Shown: one piece after another, positions 40,658-51,108 of the stretch
Numbering within the stretch: position 1 is the stretch's first letter
Layout of the letters: the number at the start of each line of letters is the position of its first letter
Source: Aquimarina spongiae
GTDB lineage: Bacteria > Bacteroidota > Bacteroidia > Flavobacteriales > Flavobacteriaceae
Assembly: GCF_900141785.1 (NCBI RefSeq)
Contig: NZ_FQYP01000002.1
Location: forward strand, 528,954 to 592,953
Length of the DNA stretch: 64,000 bases
Reading direction: 5' to 3'
Position numbers and translations under genes: made by a program
Notes under the pieces: model-generated
What the model saw: the letters and a program-made list of their open reading frames with translations, nothing else
Told to the model about the DNA's origin: nothing
Databases searched by the model: none

Positions 40658-43410
40658 TGGAAATCGATTATATCATTCATAGTTCTGCCTTGATAGGCCT
40701 ATCCTATATTATCTATCGCTTTTTCTTATCCAAAGAAACTTTTTACGGATTAAACAGATGGGTTTTACTATCATTGATCATATTATCTTTTACGCTTCCA
40801 TTAATAAGCGTACCTCAAAGTCTTTCGTTTAAAAAAGCAGCTGATCAGGAAATTAGTCTGTCGTTACCAACAGAATACGCTCAAAGCTCTACCGCTACTG
40901 CTCCTTCTACATCAGAAATTAATATCCAAGAAACACAGATTATAACGGAAGATGGGACTTCATTAACAGCTTCGGAAATCTTTATTGACTGGAAATCGAT
41001 TTTGGTCTACATCTACATCCTTGGTATGATGGTATTTGGAGTACATTTCTTAATTCAATTAGGAGTTTTATTATACCGAATTTTAAGATATCCTACTATC
41101 GAAGTGGATGATTATAAAATCATCGAAACCGATAAAAAGCATGCCCCCTACTCTTTCTGGAATCGGATATTTATGAACCCCAGCCAATATCAACCCGACA
41201 CCTATTTGCAAATCTTAAAACATGAGCAATTACACATTAAAGGAAGACATAGTTTTGATATGTTGCTGGTGGAATTATTAGTCACCCTGCAATGGTTCAA
41301 TCCTTTTGCATGGTTATATCGCAAAGCCATAGATAACAATCTGGAATATCTTACCGATGACAGTATGTTGAATATCGGTGAAGATAAAGAGACCTATCAA
41401 ATGAATCTTTTAAAAGTTTCTACCCCAAATATGCCTACAGGTTTGGCAACAAGTTACAATCAATCATTTCTCAAAAAACGAATACTTATGATGAATTCAA
41501 AAAAATCAACTGCAAAATCAGGATGGAAATACCTAATCATTGTTCCATTACTGGCGCTAACCGTATTTTCTTTTAATCCGGTACAACCCAATGCGTCTAG
41601 CATTACTCATATCGATGAAAACGATATGCCTCCAACAACAGAAACCAACAGCACTGCTTTAGCAAAAAATGACTACACCAGAGGTGTATGGGATGCCGAA
41701 GTGGGTGGAGGTAAGTTGTGTGTAATGTACCGAAGCGCTGAACCACTAAAACGCAATTATTGGTCCATTACTCGTTGTTATGACCCCTCATACTTTGCGA
41801 ATTTCCCGGCAGGAGATCGACAAGAACTAAAAGTAACAGCAGATGCGGGAACCCTTACATACATAGGTCAATTTGACAATAAATTAGGTGACGGAAGATA
41901 TGTTTTTGAACCTAACGAAGGATTCAAAAAAAACCTAACTTCTTATGGGTTACAAGCAGAGAATCGAGATCTAATGCACTGTTTTCTTACAGGATTTGAT
42001 AACAAGTACCTGGCGTATCTAAAGGCAGAGAATTTGAACCTCGACCAGGATGATTTCGAAGATATCATTCACAAAGCGCTACCACTTGACAAGTTAAAGT
42101 CTTATCGTAAAGATTTGGCACAACTTGGATATAGCCAATATAGTATGGAAGAAATTGCGAAACTCAATCTTTTTGATGTAGATGCCAATTATATCAAATT
42201 TGTAAACAACCTCAATGGTAGTAAAGTATCACTAAAGAAAGTAACCAAAGCCAAAATTCATAGTCTTACACCAGAGTTTGTAAAATCGTATGCATCGGCG
42301 GGATACGGAAAAATGTCGCTGGATGATTATATGAAATTAAAAATCCACAATGTAACTCCGGATTTTATCACCTCTTTCAAAAAAGCAGGTTATGGTGATA
42401 TTTCTGTAAAGGATGCAAAGAATCTTAAAATTCATAATGTGACTCCTAAATATGTTTCTTCTTTCAAAAATGCAGGATTCAAAAATGTTTCCTTAAAAGA
42501 AGCTAAAGAAATGAAAATCCACAATGTGACTCTGGAGTACATCAATGACTTGAAAAAGCTTGGATATACTAATGTCACTTTGGGAGAAGCAAAAAAACTA
42601 AAGATTCATAATATAACACCAGATCTTATCAAAGCATACAAGAAATCCGGTCAGAGCAATCTTAGTTTACAAGAAGTAGTTAAGCTAAAAATACACAATG
42701 TAACTCCCGGACAAGTAAAAGGGGCAAAAAACTATTCTTCTGATGGGGATTCTGAATCAAGTTCAACCAACAGTTACGGTAGCAGTCAAGATTTACAAAA
42801 TACACCAGGTGATTATATCAAGCAGTTCAAGGCCTTAGGGTATGAAGACATCACTATGGATCAAATCATTTCGCTTAAGATTCATAATGTAACCCCAGAT
42901 TTCATCAAACGATATCATAAAGCGGGATACAAAAACATTCCTTTGGATGATGTGGTTGGATTAAAAATTCATGGAGTCACACCAGAGTTTATAGAAACCT
43001 TCAAAAAGGCAGGGTATTCAAACATTTCTTTGGACAAAGCTATGGCACTCAAAATTCATAATGTTTCTCCAGATTCTGCTGCAGAATACAAGAAAATTGG
43101 GTACAACAACTTATCTATGGATGACCTGATATCCCTTAAGATTCATAACGTTACTCCAGAGTATATTAAAGAATTTAAACAATCCCGTTTTGGAGATTTA
43201 CCATTGGACGACATCATGTCCTTCAAAATTCATCGTATTACACCAGAATTTATTAAATCTTTTGAGGATATAGGATATAAAAACCTTTCAGCCGATCAAA
43301 TTCAATCCTTAAAAATTCACAATGTGAGTCCAGAATTTGTTCAATCCTTAAAGAAAGAAGATCCTAGTATTTCTCTGGATCAAGCTATAAGAATTAAAAT
43401 CCACTTTTAG
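40657..43410 (+). CDS. M56 (BlaR1-like) metallopeptidase with C-terminal 29-residue repeats
   Basis: A 917-residue membrane protein. The N-terminal half has about four membrane helices and the M56 zinc motif HEQLHIKGRHSFD (HExxH), with the downstream Glu in NNLEYLTDD. Residues about 340-480 are an extracytoplasmic linker with a WDAEVGGGKLCVMYRS opening. From about 531 to the end are about 12 units of 29 residues reading LKIHNVTPEFIxxFKKAGYxNISLDDxxx. It should cleave the partner BlaI-type repressor. The repeats replace the penicillin-sensor domain of true BlaR1, so it probably senses something else. The gene overlaps blaI by one base. Confidence 0.88.
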   Translation: MEIDYIIHSSALIGLSYIIYRFFLSKETFYGLNRWVLLSLIILSFTLPLISVPQSLSFKKAADQEISLSLPTEYAQSSTATAPSTSEINIQETQIITEDGTSLTASEIFIDWKSILVYIYILGMMVFGVHFLIQLGVLLYRILRYPTIEVDDYKIIETDKKHAPYSFWNRIFMNPSQYQPDTYLQILKHEQLHIKGRHSFDMLLVELLVTLQWFNPFAWLYRKAIDNNLEYLTDDSMLNIGEDKETYQMNLLKVSTPNMPTGLATSYNQSFLKKRILMMNSKKSTAKSGWKYLIIVPLLALTVFSFNPVQPNASSITHIDENDMPPTTETNSTALAKNDYTRGVWDAEVGGGKLCVMYRSAEPLKRNYWSITRCYDPSYFANFPAGDRQELKVTADAGTLTYIGQFDNKLGDGRYVFEPNEGFKKNLTSYGLQAENRDLMHCFLTGFDNKYLAYLKAENLNLDQDDFEDIIHKALPLDKLKSYRKDLAQLGYSQYSMEEIAKLNLFDVDANYIKFVNNLNGSKVSLKKVTKAKIHSLTPEFVKSYASAGYGKMSLDDYMKLKIHNVTPDFITSFKKAGYGDISVKDAKNLKIHNVTPKYVSSFKNAGFKNVSLKEAKEMKIHNVTLEYINDLKKLGYTNVTLGEAKKLKIHNITPDLIKAYKKSGQSNLSLQEVVKLKIHNVTPGQVKGAKNYSSDGDSESSSTNSYGSSQDLQNTPGDYIKQFKALGYEDITMDQIISLKIHNVTPDFIKRYHKAGYKNIPLDDVVGLKIHGVTPEFIETFKKAGYSNISLDKAMALKIHNVSPDSAAEYKKIGYNNLSMDDLISLKIHNVTPEYIKEFKQSRFGDLPLDDIMSFKIHRITPEFIKSFEDIGYKNLSADQIQSLKIHNVSPEFVQSLKKEDPSISLDQAIRIKIHF
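42247..43407 (+). repeat. Tandem 87-base repeats encoding LKIHNVTPxF units
   Basis: About 12 copies of a 29-codon unit in frame; consensus protein (L/M)KIHNVTPEFIKxFKKAGYxNISLDDxxx. One unit (about 42697-42880) carries a Ser-rich insertion of about 34 residues. Copies at 43150-43290 differ most from the consensus. The units are too diverged at DNA level to be a recent expansion. Confidence 0.85.
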
Positions 43411-43536
43411 TCAAAATTTGTTCATCAATCAAAAAACGAAATCTTACTAATTATTATTCATAGTATTTTAATTAATATCAGTAAGATGGAGTAATTAAGA
43501 GGTTTACAATTATTATTTAAGGTTACACTAATAGCA

Positions 43537-45048
43537 ATGAATAGAATATACCGATTAATACTTGTAAGCCTCCTAATGTTATGTATAACTCTCGGGAGAA
43601 CCCAGAGCTCCTCTATAGTTTATCAACCGGAACAAATGCAGGGTGATTTAAATATTTATAAAACCATACTCACCAAAGCTCATCCAGGTACTTTTACTCA
43701 CCAAACTACTGAAGAGTTCAATGCAATGATTAATGACATGATGCTTCAAACTTCGAAGCCCATGTCGGCTAAAGCATTTTATAAAATTCTTCTCAAGTTA
43801 ATTGCAAAAATACATGACGGACATACACAAGCATATACATTTGGTAAATTAGGGAGTATTATTAACAACCAACAAAGGCTCCCATTTCAAGTTTACATAA
43901 AAGATGAAAGGATTTATATTCTCAAAAATCTTAGTCAACAAAAAATTACTGAAGGTTCTGAAATACTATCTATTGATAACAATCTTAGTAATAAGATTGT
44001 TTTTGAAATCTTGACATATTATTCTTCTGATGGTGAAAGTCACAATGGAATGATGCATTGGCTGGGAGGGCCATACAAATCATTCAACAGAATTTATCCC
44101 GAAATATTTAACGAAAAAACCACATACGATCTTGTATATAGAGATTACAAGACCAGGGAAATTACAAAAACCACAATCAAATCTATTTCAAAAGAAGTTT
44201 ATAGCACTAGAGCATCCAAAAAATACAAATCAGAAACAAGCCCTCAAAAGGCCTTTATGTATCGTATCAATACTGAAGAAAACTACGCTTATATGAAAAT
44301 AAGCCGTTTTTTTAAAGATAGTTATGAGGAGGAGGAGGATACCTATCCCATTTTTTACAAACAATGTTTCAAAGAAATTCATGACAAAAACATTAAAAAC
44401 CTAATCATCGATTTGAGAAACAATGGAGGAGGAAAAGCAAGTAATGCCGCTTATTTGCTTCAATATTTTGTAGATAAACCTTTTACTCCAGCTCAAGAGA
44501 TTACTACTCTAGGGAATGATGAATATTTTTCGCATTTACTTGGGGATACACTCGATTTGGACACCTCTTTTGGTCTAAAACCTAAAAAAGATGGCACTTA
44601 CCGTGTAACAAACCACGGATTACTTCGTGATTTGATGACCTATTCTCCTATCGAAGACTATTCTTTTAATGGCAAATTAATCGTTTTGATTAACGGAGGT
44701 ACCTCTTCGGCAGCAGGAATTGCTGCTGGCTTACTGCAAGAATATACTGATGCTGACTTAGTAGGAACAGAAACCTACGGATATGCCGGGATTAGCAATG
44801 GTGTCCGGCAAATTTCTGTTAAAGGAAAGTATACCGAAACCGCTATCTACTTACCTTTATTGCATGCAAAGTACGATGTACACGAGCATATTCAAAAAAG
44901 ATCTGTTGTCCCTGATTATCATATATCACACTCCATTAAAGATAAGATAGAGAAGAACGATGCTATTTTCGAATTTGCATTAATAAACCTATTAAAAGTA
45001 ACACAAAAAATACCTAGACAAGATACAACCATAAAAACTGAACACTAA
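43537..45048 (+). CDS. S41 family peptidase, secreted
   Basis: A 503-residue protein with a signal peptide (LILVSLLMLCITLGRTQ) and an S41 (tail-specific protease-like) core: AKIHDGHTQAYTF, LIIDLRNNGGGKASNAA, and NGGTSSAAGIAAGLLQEY with the nucleophile Ser. The YGYAGISNGVRQ segment follows the pattern of catalytic-site neighbours. It belongs to a different S41 subgroup from the tandem pair at 23-26 kb, having no lipobox or DDD linker. It lies 126 bases after the M56 gene and may be in the same regulon, which is inference. It ends at a terminator. Confidence 0.88.
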   Translation: MNRIYRLILVSLLMLCITLGRTQSSSIVYQPEQMQGDLNIYKTILTKAHPGTFTHQTTEEFNAMINDMMLQTSKPMSAKAFYKILLKLIAKIHDGHTQAYTFGKLGSIINNQQRLPFQVYIKDERIYILKNLSQQKITEGSEILSIDNNLSNKIVFEILTYYSSDGESHNGMMHWLGGPYKSFNRIYPEIFNEKTTYDLVYRDYKTREITKTTIKSISKEVYSTRASKKYKSETSPQKAFMYRINTEENYAYMKISRFFKDSYEEEEDTYPIFYKQCFKEIHDKNIKNLIIDLRNNGGGKASNAAYLLQYFVDKPFTPAQEITTLGNDEYFSHLLGDTLDLDTSFGLKPKKDGTYRVTNHGLLRDLMTYSPIEDYSFNGKLIVLINGGTSSAAGIAAGLLQEYTDADLVGTETYGYAGISNGVRQISVKGKYTETAIYLPLLHAKYDVHEHIQKRSVVPDYHISHSIKDKIEKNDAIFEFALINLLKVTQKIPRQDTTIKTEH

Positions 45049-45067
45049 TTCTCTATGATTCAAAAAC

Positions 45068-45104
45068 AAAGGCCGCTAATCCCATTTTTTAGCGGCCTTT
45101 TGAT
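45068..45104. terminator. Bidirectional terminator between the S41 gene and gltD
   Basis: Perfect 12-base stem AAAGGCCGCTAA/TTAGCGGCCTTT (45068-45079 and 45089-45100), nine-base loop, T-tract on the plus strand, between convergent genes. Confidence 0.87.
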
Positions 45105-45132
45105 TAACACGTATATTGAATAATTAATCATG

Positions 45133-46596
45133 TTATATTCTTGGCAGATCTCCATCCCCTTTGAGTGGTAGATTAGAAATCCCCATTAAGTATTTATCTA
45201 CATGATGCGCAGCCTGTCTCCCTTCAGAAATCGCCCAAACAATCAAAGATTGTCCTCGTCTGCTATCTCCAGCTGCAAAAACTCCTTTTACATTGGTAGC
45301 ATAGTCTTTTTCTGTAGCCTTAAGATTAGTACGAGCATCCAGATCTACTCCAAGTTGTTCTGCAACAGTAGGCTCAGATCCTGTAAATCCTAATGCTAAC
45401 AAAGCTAATTCACACTTCCATTCTTTTTCTGTCCCTAACACTTCTTTCAGTGTAAAACGTCCGTTTTGTTTTACCCATTCTACTTCGGTAGTTACCAGAC
45501 CTTTTAGATTTCCATTTTCATCTCCCAAAAACTCTTTGGTCGAGATACTCCAATGTCTATCCACACCTTCCTGATGCGAAGAACTAGTACGTAATCGCAT
45601 AGGCCAAAAAGGCCATGGCTGATCGGCAGGACGATCAGTTGTACCTTTACCCATAATTTCAAAATTGGTCACCGAAGTGGCTCCATGGCGCACCGAAGTA
45701 CCGATACAATCAGATCCCGTATCTCCTCCCCCGATTACGATCACATCTTTACCAGTTGCTAATATTTCTTCGCCTAAATCCTTTATACCATCTACTCTCC
45801 TATTGTTTTGAGGTAGAAAGTCCATCGCTTGCACTACTCCTTTCAAGTCCGCTCCTTTGATTGGCAAATTACGTCGTACGGTAGCTCCGGTACATAATAC
45901 CACTGCATCAAAATCTTCTTTGAGTTGCGAAGCCAAAATATCTTTACCGATTGCGGTATTGGTTTTAAAAACAATTCCTTCTTCTTCAAGAACGGTAACT
46001 CGACGATCGATGATGTGCTTTTCCATCTTAAAATCAGGAATTCCATAGCGCAACAATCCACCTACCTTTTCATCTCTTTCAAAAACAGTTACTAAATGTC
46101 CTGCTCTATTTAATTGTTGTGCTGCTGCTAATCCTGCGGGACCAGATCCTACTACTGCAATTGTCTTTCCCGTTCTATCCTTTGGCGGATTTGCTTTTAT
46201 CCATCCATTTTTAAAAGCTTCTTCTGTAATATTTTTCTCGATATTTTCAATCGTTACAGGATCTTCATTAATCCCCAAAACACAAGCTTCCTCACAAGGT
46301 GCTGGGCATAACCGTCCTGTAAACTCTGGAAAATTATTTGTCGATTGCAGGATATTGGCTGCTTTCTCCCATTTGCCTCGATATACGGCATCATTAAAAT
46401 CTGGTATAAGGTTACCCAACGGACATCCACTATGACAGAACGGGATACCGCAATCCATACATCTAGCTCCTTGGTCTTTAAGCTTACTTTCTGGCATAGC
46501 CACAGTAAACTCCTTATAGTTTTTAATACGATCTTCTACAGGTTGATACTGTTCAATCTCTCTTTCAAATTCTAAAAATCCAGTTGTCTTTCCCAT
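45133..46596 (-). CDS. gltD: Glutamate synthase (NADPH) small subunit
   Basis: A 487-residue flavoprotein that passes electrons from NADPH to the large subunit. The N-terminal iron-sulfur Cys clusters are visible (ARCMDCGIPFCHSGCPLGN and CPAPCEEACVLGI), followed by FAD-binding GSGPAGLAAAQQLNRAGH and NADP-binding VIGGGDTGSDCIGTSVRHGA. The C-terminal AAGDSRRGQSLIVWAISEGRQAA completes the fold. It is 12 bases downstream of gltB and co-transcribed. Confidence 0.97.
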   Translation of the reverse strand: MGKTTGFLEFEREIEQYQPVEDRIKNYKEFTVAMPESKLKDQGARCMDCGIPFCHSGCPLGNLIPDFNDAVYRGKWEKAANILQSTNNFPEFTGRLCPAPCEEACVLGINEDPVTIENIEKNITEEAFKNGWIKANPPKDRTGKTIAVVGSGPAGLAAAQQLNRAGHLVTVFERDEKVGGLLRYGIPDFKMEKHIIDRRVTVLEEEGIVFKTNTAIGKDILASQLKEDFDAVVLCTGATVRRNLPIKGADLKGVVQAMDFLPQNNRRVDGIKDLGEEILATGKDVIVIGGGDTGSDCIGTSVRHGATSVTNFEIMGKGTTDRPADQPWPFWPMRLRTSSSHQEGVDRHWSISTKEFLGDENGNLKGLVTTEVEWVKQNGRFTLKEVLGTEKEWKCELALLALGFTGSEPTVAEQLGVDLDARTNLKATEKDYATNVKGVFAAGDSRRGQSLIVWAISEGRQAAHHVDKYLMGISNLPLKGDGDLPRI

Positions 46597-46608
46597 GTCT
46601 ACTATCGT

Positions 46609-49600
46609 TTATGCTTGTGCTAATTTTTCTTCTTCTAATCGTTTTAACGCCTGTTTGTACTCTTCTGGGAAGATTTTGATGAATTTTGGTAATTCGTTCT
46701 CCCAATTTTCGAGTATGCTTTGTGCCAATGGACTTAAAGTTGCGTTATAATGGTTCTCGATCAAGGTTTTTAACTCTTCCTTATCCTTAGCTTCTGCTAC
46801 AGGATCAAGATTCAACGCTTCTTTATTACAATTCTTTTCGAAGGTTTTCTTATCATCATAGATATAAGCAATTCCTCCAGACATTCCTGCTCCAAAGTTT
46901 CTTCCAACCTCTCCCAGAATTACAGCAACTCCACCAGTCATGTATTCACAACCGTGATCTCCGATTCCTTCTACAACGGCTTTGGCACCAGAGTTACGTA
47001 CACAGAAACGCTCTCCTGCTTTTCCATTGATATACACCTCCCCGTCAGTTGCTCCATACAAGGTCACATTACCAGTGATGATGTTCTCCTGAGGAACAAT
47101 TGTTGCCTCATCGGGTACTTTGATGATCAGTTTTGCTCCTGATAATCCTTTTCCTAGATAATCATTAGTATTTCCGTTGACCACCATGGTCAATCCCTTG
47201 GTAGCAAAAGCCCCAAAACTTTGTCCTGCAGAACCGGTAAAATTCAATTTCAACGTATTATCTGGTAACCCTTGAGCTCCGTAGATTTTAGAAATCTCGT
47301 TACTCAATATCGCTCCAACAGCACGATCGGTATTACTAATATCAAAGTCTAAAGTCGTTTTCTCTTTACGGAACAAAGCGGGGTGTGCTTGCTCTATAAT
47401 GTCAAAATCTATCGACTTTCCTAATCCATGGTCCTGGATTTCTGTATTGTAAACTTCTACTCCTTCTGGTGCATCTACCTGATGTAAAATCGGACTAAGA
47501 TCGATCCCTGCAGCCTTATAATGTTCTACAGCTTTTTTATGATCTAATTTGCTTACTTGCCCTACCATTTCATCTACGGTTCTGAAACCAAGTTGTGCCA
47601 TGATCTCTCTCAATTCCTGTGCAATGAAATACATATAGTTGACCACATGTTCTGGCTTTCCTTTAAACTTCTTGCGCAGTTCTGGGTTTTGAGTTGCAAT
47701 CCCTACTGGGCAGGTATTTAAGTGACATACACGCATCATAATACATCCTGATGCTACCAGCGGTGCTGTTGCAAAACCAAATTCCTCTGCACCTAATAGA
47801 CATGCAATAGCTACGTCCCTTCCTGTTTTTAACTGTCCATCACACTCTACTACTACTCGGCTTCTTAGGTTATTTCCTACCAAAGTTTGTTGCGCTTCGG
47901 CAATTCCTAGTTCCCAAGGTAATCCGGCATGTTTTAATGATGTAAGTGGTGATGCTCCTGTACCTCCATCGAATCCTGAAATTAGGATCACGTCGGCTTT
48001 TGCTTTGGCTACACCTGCAGCTACGGTACCCACACCCACTTCAGAAACAAGTTTTACATTGATTCTTGCTTCTCTATTGGCGGATTTCAGATCGTATATT
48101 AACTGAGATAAATCTTCGATAGAATAGATATCGTGATGCGGAGGTGGTGAGATCAGTCCTACATAAGGTGTAGAATTTCTCGTTTTAGCAATCTCTGGAT
48201 TTACCTTTGGTCCTGGTAATTGTCCTCCTTCTCCTGGTTTTGCTCCCTGTGCCATTTTGATTTGGATTTCAGCAGCACTGGTAAGATAGTTTGATGAAAC
48301 TCCAAATCGCCCAGAGGCTACCTGTTTGATCGCACTATTTTTCCAGTCTCCTCCCACATTTTTGTAGAAACGCTCTGGATTCTCTCCTCCTTCTCCCGAA
48401 TTACTTTTTCCTCCAATTCTGTTCATGGCAATAGCCAAGTTTTCGTGAGCTTCCTTACTAATCGAACCATAAGACATGGCTCCTGTTTTGAAACGCTTTA
48501 CAATTTCTGTCCAAGGCTCTACCTCATCAATCGGAATAGGATCAAAATTTGAAAACTCTAATAGCCCACGTATGGTCATTAAGTCTTTGGATTGTTTATT
48601 GATCAATTCTGCATATTCCTTGTAAGTATTTGGATCATTATCACGTACAGATTTCTGCAATTTGGCAACAGAAAGCGGATTAAACTGATGTTTTTCTCCA
48701 TTACGTCTCCAACGGTACTGTCCTCCTATTTCAAGATCCAAATTAGCACCAATTTCACGTTCTACGTAGGCTCTCTTATGTCGTTTTGCAATTTCTTTTT
48801 CTATTTCATACAATCCAATTCCCTGGATTCTAGTAGCTGTATTCGGGAAGTATTGATCTACCACCTTGGTATTGATACCTATACACTCAAATAGCTGAGA
48901 ACTACGGTATGAATTCAATGTAGAAATACCAATTTTGTTCATCACTTTCAGCACTCCTTTTCCTACCGCTTTATTGTAATTATTGATGGCTTCTTCAAAG
49001 CTAAGATCAGAAATATTGCGCTCTTCGATTTGCTCTCCTATGATTTCATTCACCATATATGGATTAATCGCACTGGCACCATAACCAAATAGCAATGCAA
49101 AATGATGTACTTCTCTCGGTTCTGCAGATTCGATGATAATACTTACTTTAGAACGTTGCCCAAGTTTTTGCAACCCACTATTTACGTAAGAACACGCCAA
49201 CAATGCTGGGATTGGAGCTCTGTGTTTGCTTACATTTCTATCAGACAGTATAATGATATTGGTTCCTTCTTCTATAGCTTCTGAAACGTTGTCTAGCAAC
49301 TGATCCAAAGCATCTTCTAATCCATTAAGTCCTCTGTTAATGTTGTACAACATAGGAACTGAAGTCACCTTAAACCCTTTATCAGTATAGGTTTTGATCT
49401 TATCCAGATCCTCTTTGGATATTACCGGATTTTGAATTTTAAGCTTATTACAATGCTTATCATTGATATCAAAAATATTATGATCAGCTCCAAGAGTAAG
49501 GCTGATATCACAAATCAGCTCTTCGCGAATACCATCCAAAGGAGGATTGGTTACCTGCGCAAATAGCTGCTTGAAATAATTGTAAATTAACTGTGGTCTT

Positions 49601-51108
49601 TCTGAAAGAACAGCAATAGGAGTATCAGATCCCATAGATCCGATAGGCTCCTTACCCAACTGTCCCATTGGAGCAATAATGGTATCTATATCTTCTTGTG
49701 TATATCCAAATACTTCTTTACGCTTAGCAATCGTTTCTTCTCCTAAGAATAAAGGACAGTCATTATAAGGTATATCTTTTAAATGTACCAAATTGCTATC
49801 CAGCCATTCTCTATACGGGTGTTTGGCGGCGATTTCTTCCTTAACCTCTTCATCATTTACGATTCTACCCTCTTCCATATTTACCAGAAACATCTTTCCT
49901 GGTTCTAATCTTCCGTGGTATTCAATATTATCTGGTTTGATATCTACCACACCAGTTTCTGAGGACATGATCACATATCCATTCTTGGTTACCGTATATC
50001 GTGAAGGACGTAATCCGTTTCTATCCAAAACCGCTCCTATATAGTTCCCATCAGTAAATGGAATGGAAGCCGGACCATCCCAAGGCTCCATAGCACAAGA
50101 ATTATATTCGTAAAATGCTTTCTTCGCTTCAGACATGTCGGGGTTTTTCTCCCAGGCCTCGGGCACCATCATCATCATCACCTCTGGTAATGATCTCCCT
50201 GTCATTAATAACAACTCTACTACCATATCCATAGAAGCAGAATCTGATTTACCAGGTAACACAACAGGTAATACCTTTTTGATATCATCACCAAACCAAT
50301 CACTTTGCAACAATTCTTCCCTAGATCGCATTCTGGTAACATTACCTCTTAATGTATTGATCTCTCCATTATGACACATGTATCTGAAAGGTTGAGCCAA
50401 ATCCCATGTCGGAAATGTATTGGTTGAAAAACGCTGATGCACCAAAGCCAATCTTGTGACTAATTTTGGATCTAATAAGTCTATATAATATAGCTTAATA
50501 TCCTCAGGCATTAATAACCCTTTAAATATTAATGTCTTTGTAGACAAACTTGGCAGGTAGAAAAATTTGCTCTCCGATAGCTTAGAACCATATATAGTAT
50601 GTTCCGTAATTTTTCTGGTTGTAAATAGTTTCAGGTTGAAGTCGAAATAACTTTGATCTGCTTTTTCTTTACCTATAAATATTTGCTTTATAAAAGGTTC
50701 TGTACTGGCTGCGATCTCCCCCAGATGAATTGGATCTACTGGAACATCTCTCCATCCTAATAAGGTAAGCCCTTGATTCTTTATATTTTCCTCAAAAGTA
50801 TCGATACAAAATTGTCTTTGGTTTTCTTTCTGAGGTAAAAAGACATTACTCACGGCGTACTCTCCAGCTTCCGGTAATTCAAAACCACAATGTTCTACAA
50901 AAAAGTCATGAGGAATATCGATCAAAATTCCCGCACCATCTCCTGTCTTTCCATCGGCACTTACAGCTCCTCGATGTTCTAACTTTTCGAGAATCTCGAG
51001 TGCTTTGTGAATGATGTCATTTGATTTTTTTCCTTCTAGGCTACATATAAATCCGGCACCACATGCGTCGTGTTCGAATTCGGGTAGATACATTCCTTGT
51101 TTCTTCAT
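46609..51108 (-). CDS. gltB: Glutamate synthase (NADPH) large subunit
   Basis: A 1499-residue enzyme that transfers glutamine amide nitrogen to 2-oxoglutarate. The class-II glutaminase nucleophile is Cys16 after a 15-residue propeptide (FEHDACGAGFICS). Next come the central and FMN-binding synthase domains (KPGEGGQLPGPKVNPEIAKTR, GGTGASPLTSLKHAGLPWE) and a 3Fe-4S cluster (CHLNTCPVGIATQ is nearby), with the C-terminal beta-helix domain (GNTNDYLGKGLSGAKLI, GGVAVILGEVGRNFGAGMSGG). Length fits. It diverges from glnB across a 448-base regulatory region. Confidence 0.98.
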   Translation of the reverse strand: MKKQGMYLPEFEHDACGAGFICSLEGKKSNDIIHKALEILEKLEHRGAVSADGKTGDGAGILIDIPHDFFVEHCGFELPEAGEYAVSNVFLPQKENQRQFCIDTFEENIKNQGLTLLGWRDVPVDPIHLGEIAASTEPFIKQIFIGKEKADQSYFDFNLKLFTTRKITEHTIYGSKLSESKFFYLPSLSTKTLIFKGLLMPEDIKLYYIDLLDPKLVTRLALVHQRFSTNTFPTWDLAQPFRYMCHNGEINTLRGNVTRMRSREELLQSDWFGDDIKKVLPVVLPGKSDSASMDMVVELLLMTGRSLPEVMMMMVPEAWEKNPDMSEAKKAFYEYNSCAMEPWDGPASIPFTDGNYIGAVLDRNGLRPSRYTVTKNGYVIMSSETGVVDIKPDNIEYHGRLEPGKMFLVNMEEGRIVNDEEVKEEIAAKHPYREWLDSNLVHLKDIPYNDCPLFLGEETIAKRKEVFGYTQEDIDTIIAPMGQLGKEPIGSMGSDTPIAVLSERPQLIYNYFKQLFAQVTNPPLDGIREELICDISLTLGADHNIFDINDKHCNKLKIQNPVISKEDLDKIKTYTDKGFKVTSVPMLYNINRGLNGLEDALDQLLDNVSEAIEEGTNIIILSDRNVSKHRAPIPALLACSYVNSGLQKLGQRSKVSIIIESAEPREVHHFALLFGYGASAINPYMVNEIIGEQIEERNISDLSFEEAINNYNKAVGKGVLKVMNKIGISTLNSYRSSQLFECIGINTKVVDQYFPNTATRIQGIGLYEIEKEIAKRHKRAYVEREIGANLDLEIGGQYRWRRNGEKHQFNPLSVAKLQKSVRDNDPNTYKEYAELINKQSKDLMTIRGLLEFSNFDPIPIDEVEPWTEIVKRFKTGAMSYGSISKEAHENLAIAMNRIGGKSNSGEGGENPERFYKNVGGDWKNSAIKQVASGRFGVSSNYLTSAAEIQIKMAQGAKPGEGGQLPGPKVNPEIAKTRNSTPYVGLISPPPHHDIYSIEDLSQLIYDLKSANREARINVKLVSEVGVGTVAAGVAKAKADVILISGFDGGTGASPLTSLKHAGLPWELGIAEAQQTLVGNNLRSRVVVECDGQLKTGRDVAIACLLGAEEFGFATAPLVASGCIMMRVCHLNTCPVGIATQNPELRKKFKGKPEHVVNYMYFIAQELREIMAQLGFRTVDEMVGQVSKLDHKKAVEHYKAAGIDLSPILHQVDAPEGVEVYNTEIQDHGLGKSIDFDIIEQAHPALFRKEKTTLDFDISNTDRAVGAILSNEISKIYGAQGLPDNTLKLNFTGSAGQSFGAFATKGLTMVVNGNTNDYLGKGLSGAKLIIKVPDEATIVPQENIITGNVTLYGATDGEVYINGKAGERFCVRNSGAKAVVEGIGDHGCEYMTGGVAVILGEVGRNFGAGMSGGIAYIYDDKKTFEKNCNKEALNLDPVAEAKDKEELKTLIENHYNATLSPLAQSILENWENELPKFIKIFPEEYKQALKRLEEEKLAQA

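Noticed and set aside
42247..43407. Regularly spaced repeats resembling a CRISPR array
   Set aside because: The 87-base units are coding repeats in frame with the M56 gene, with diverged copies and no unique spacers.
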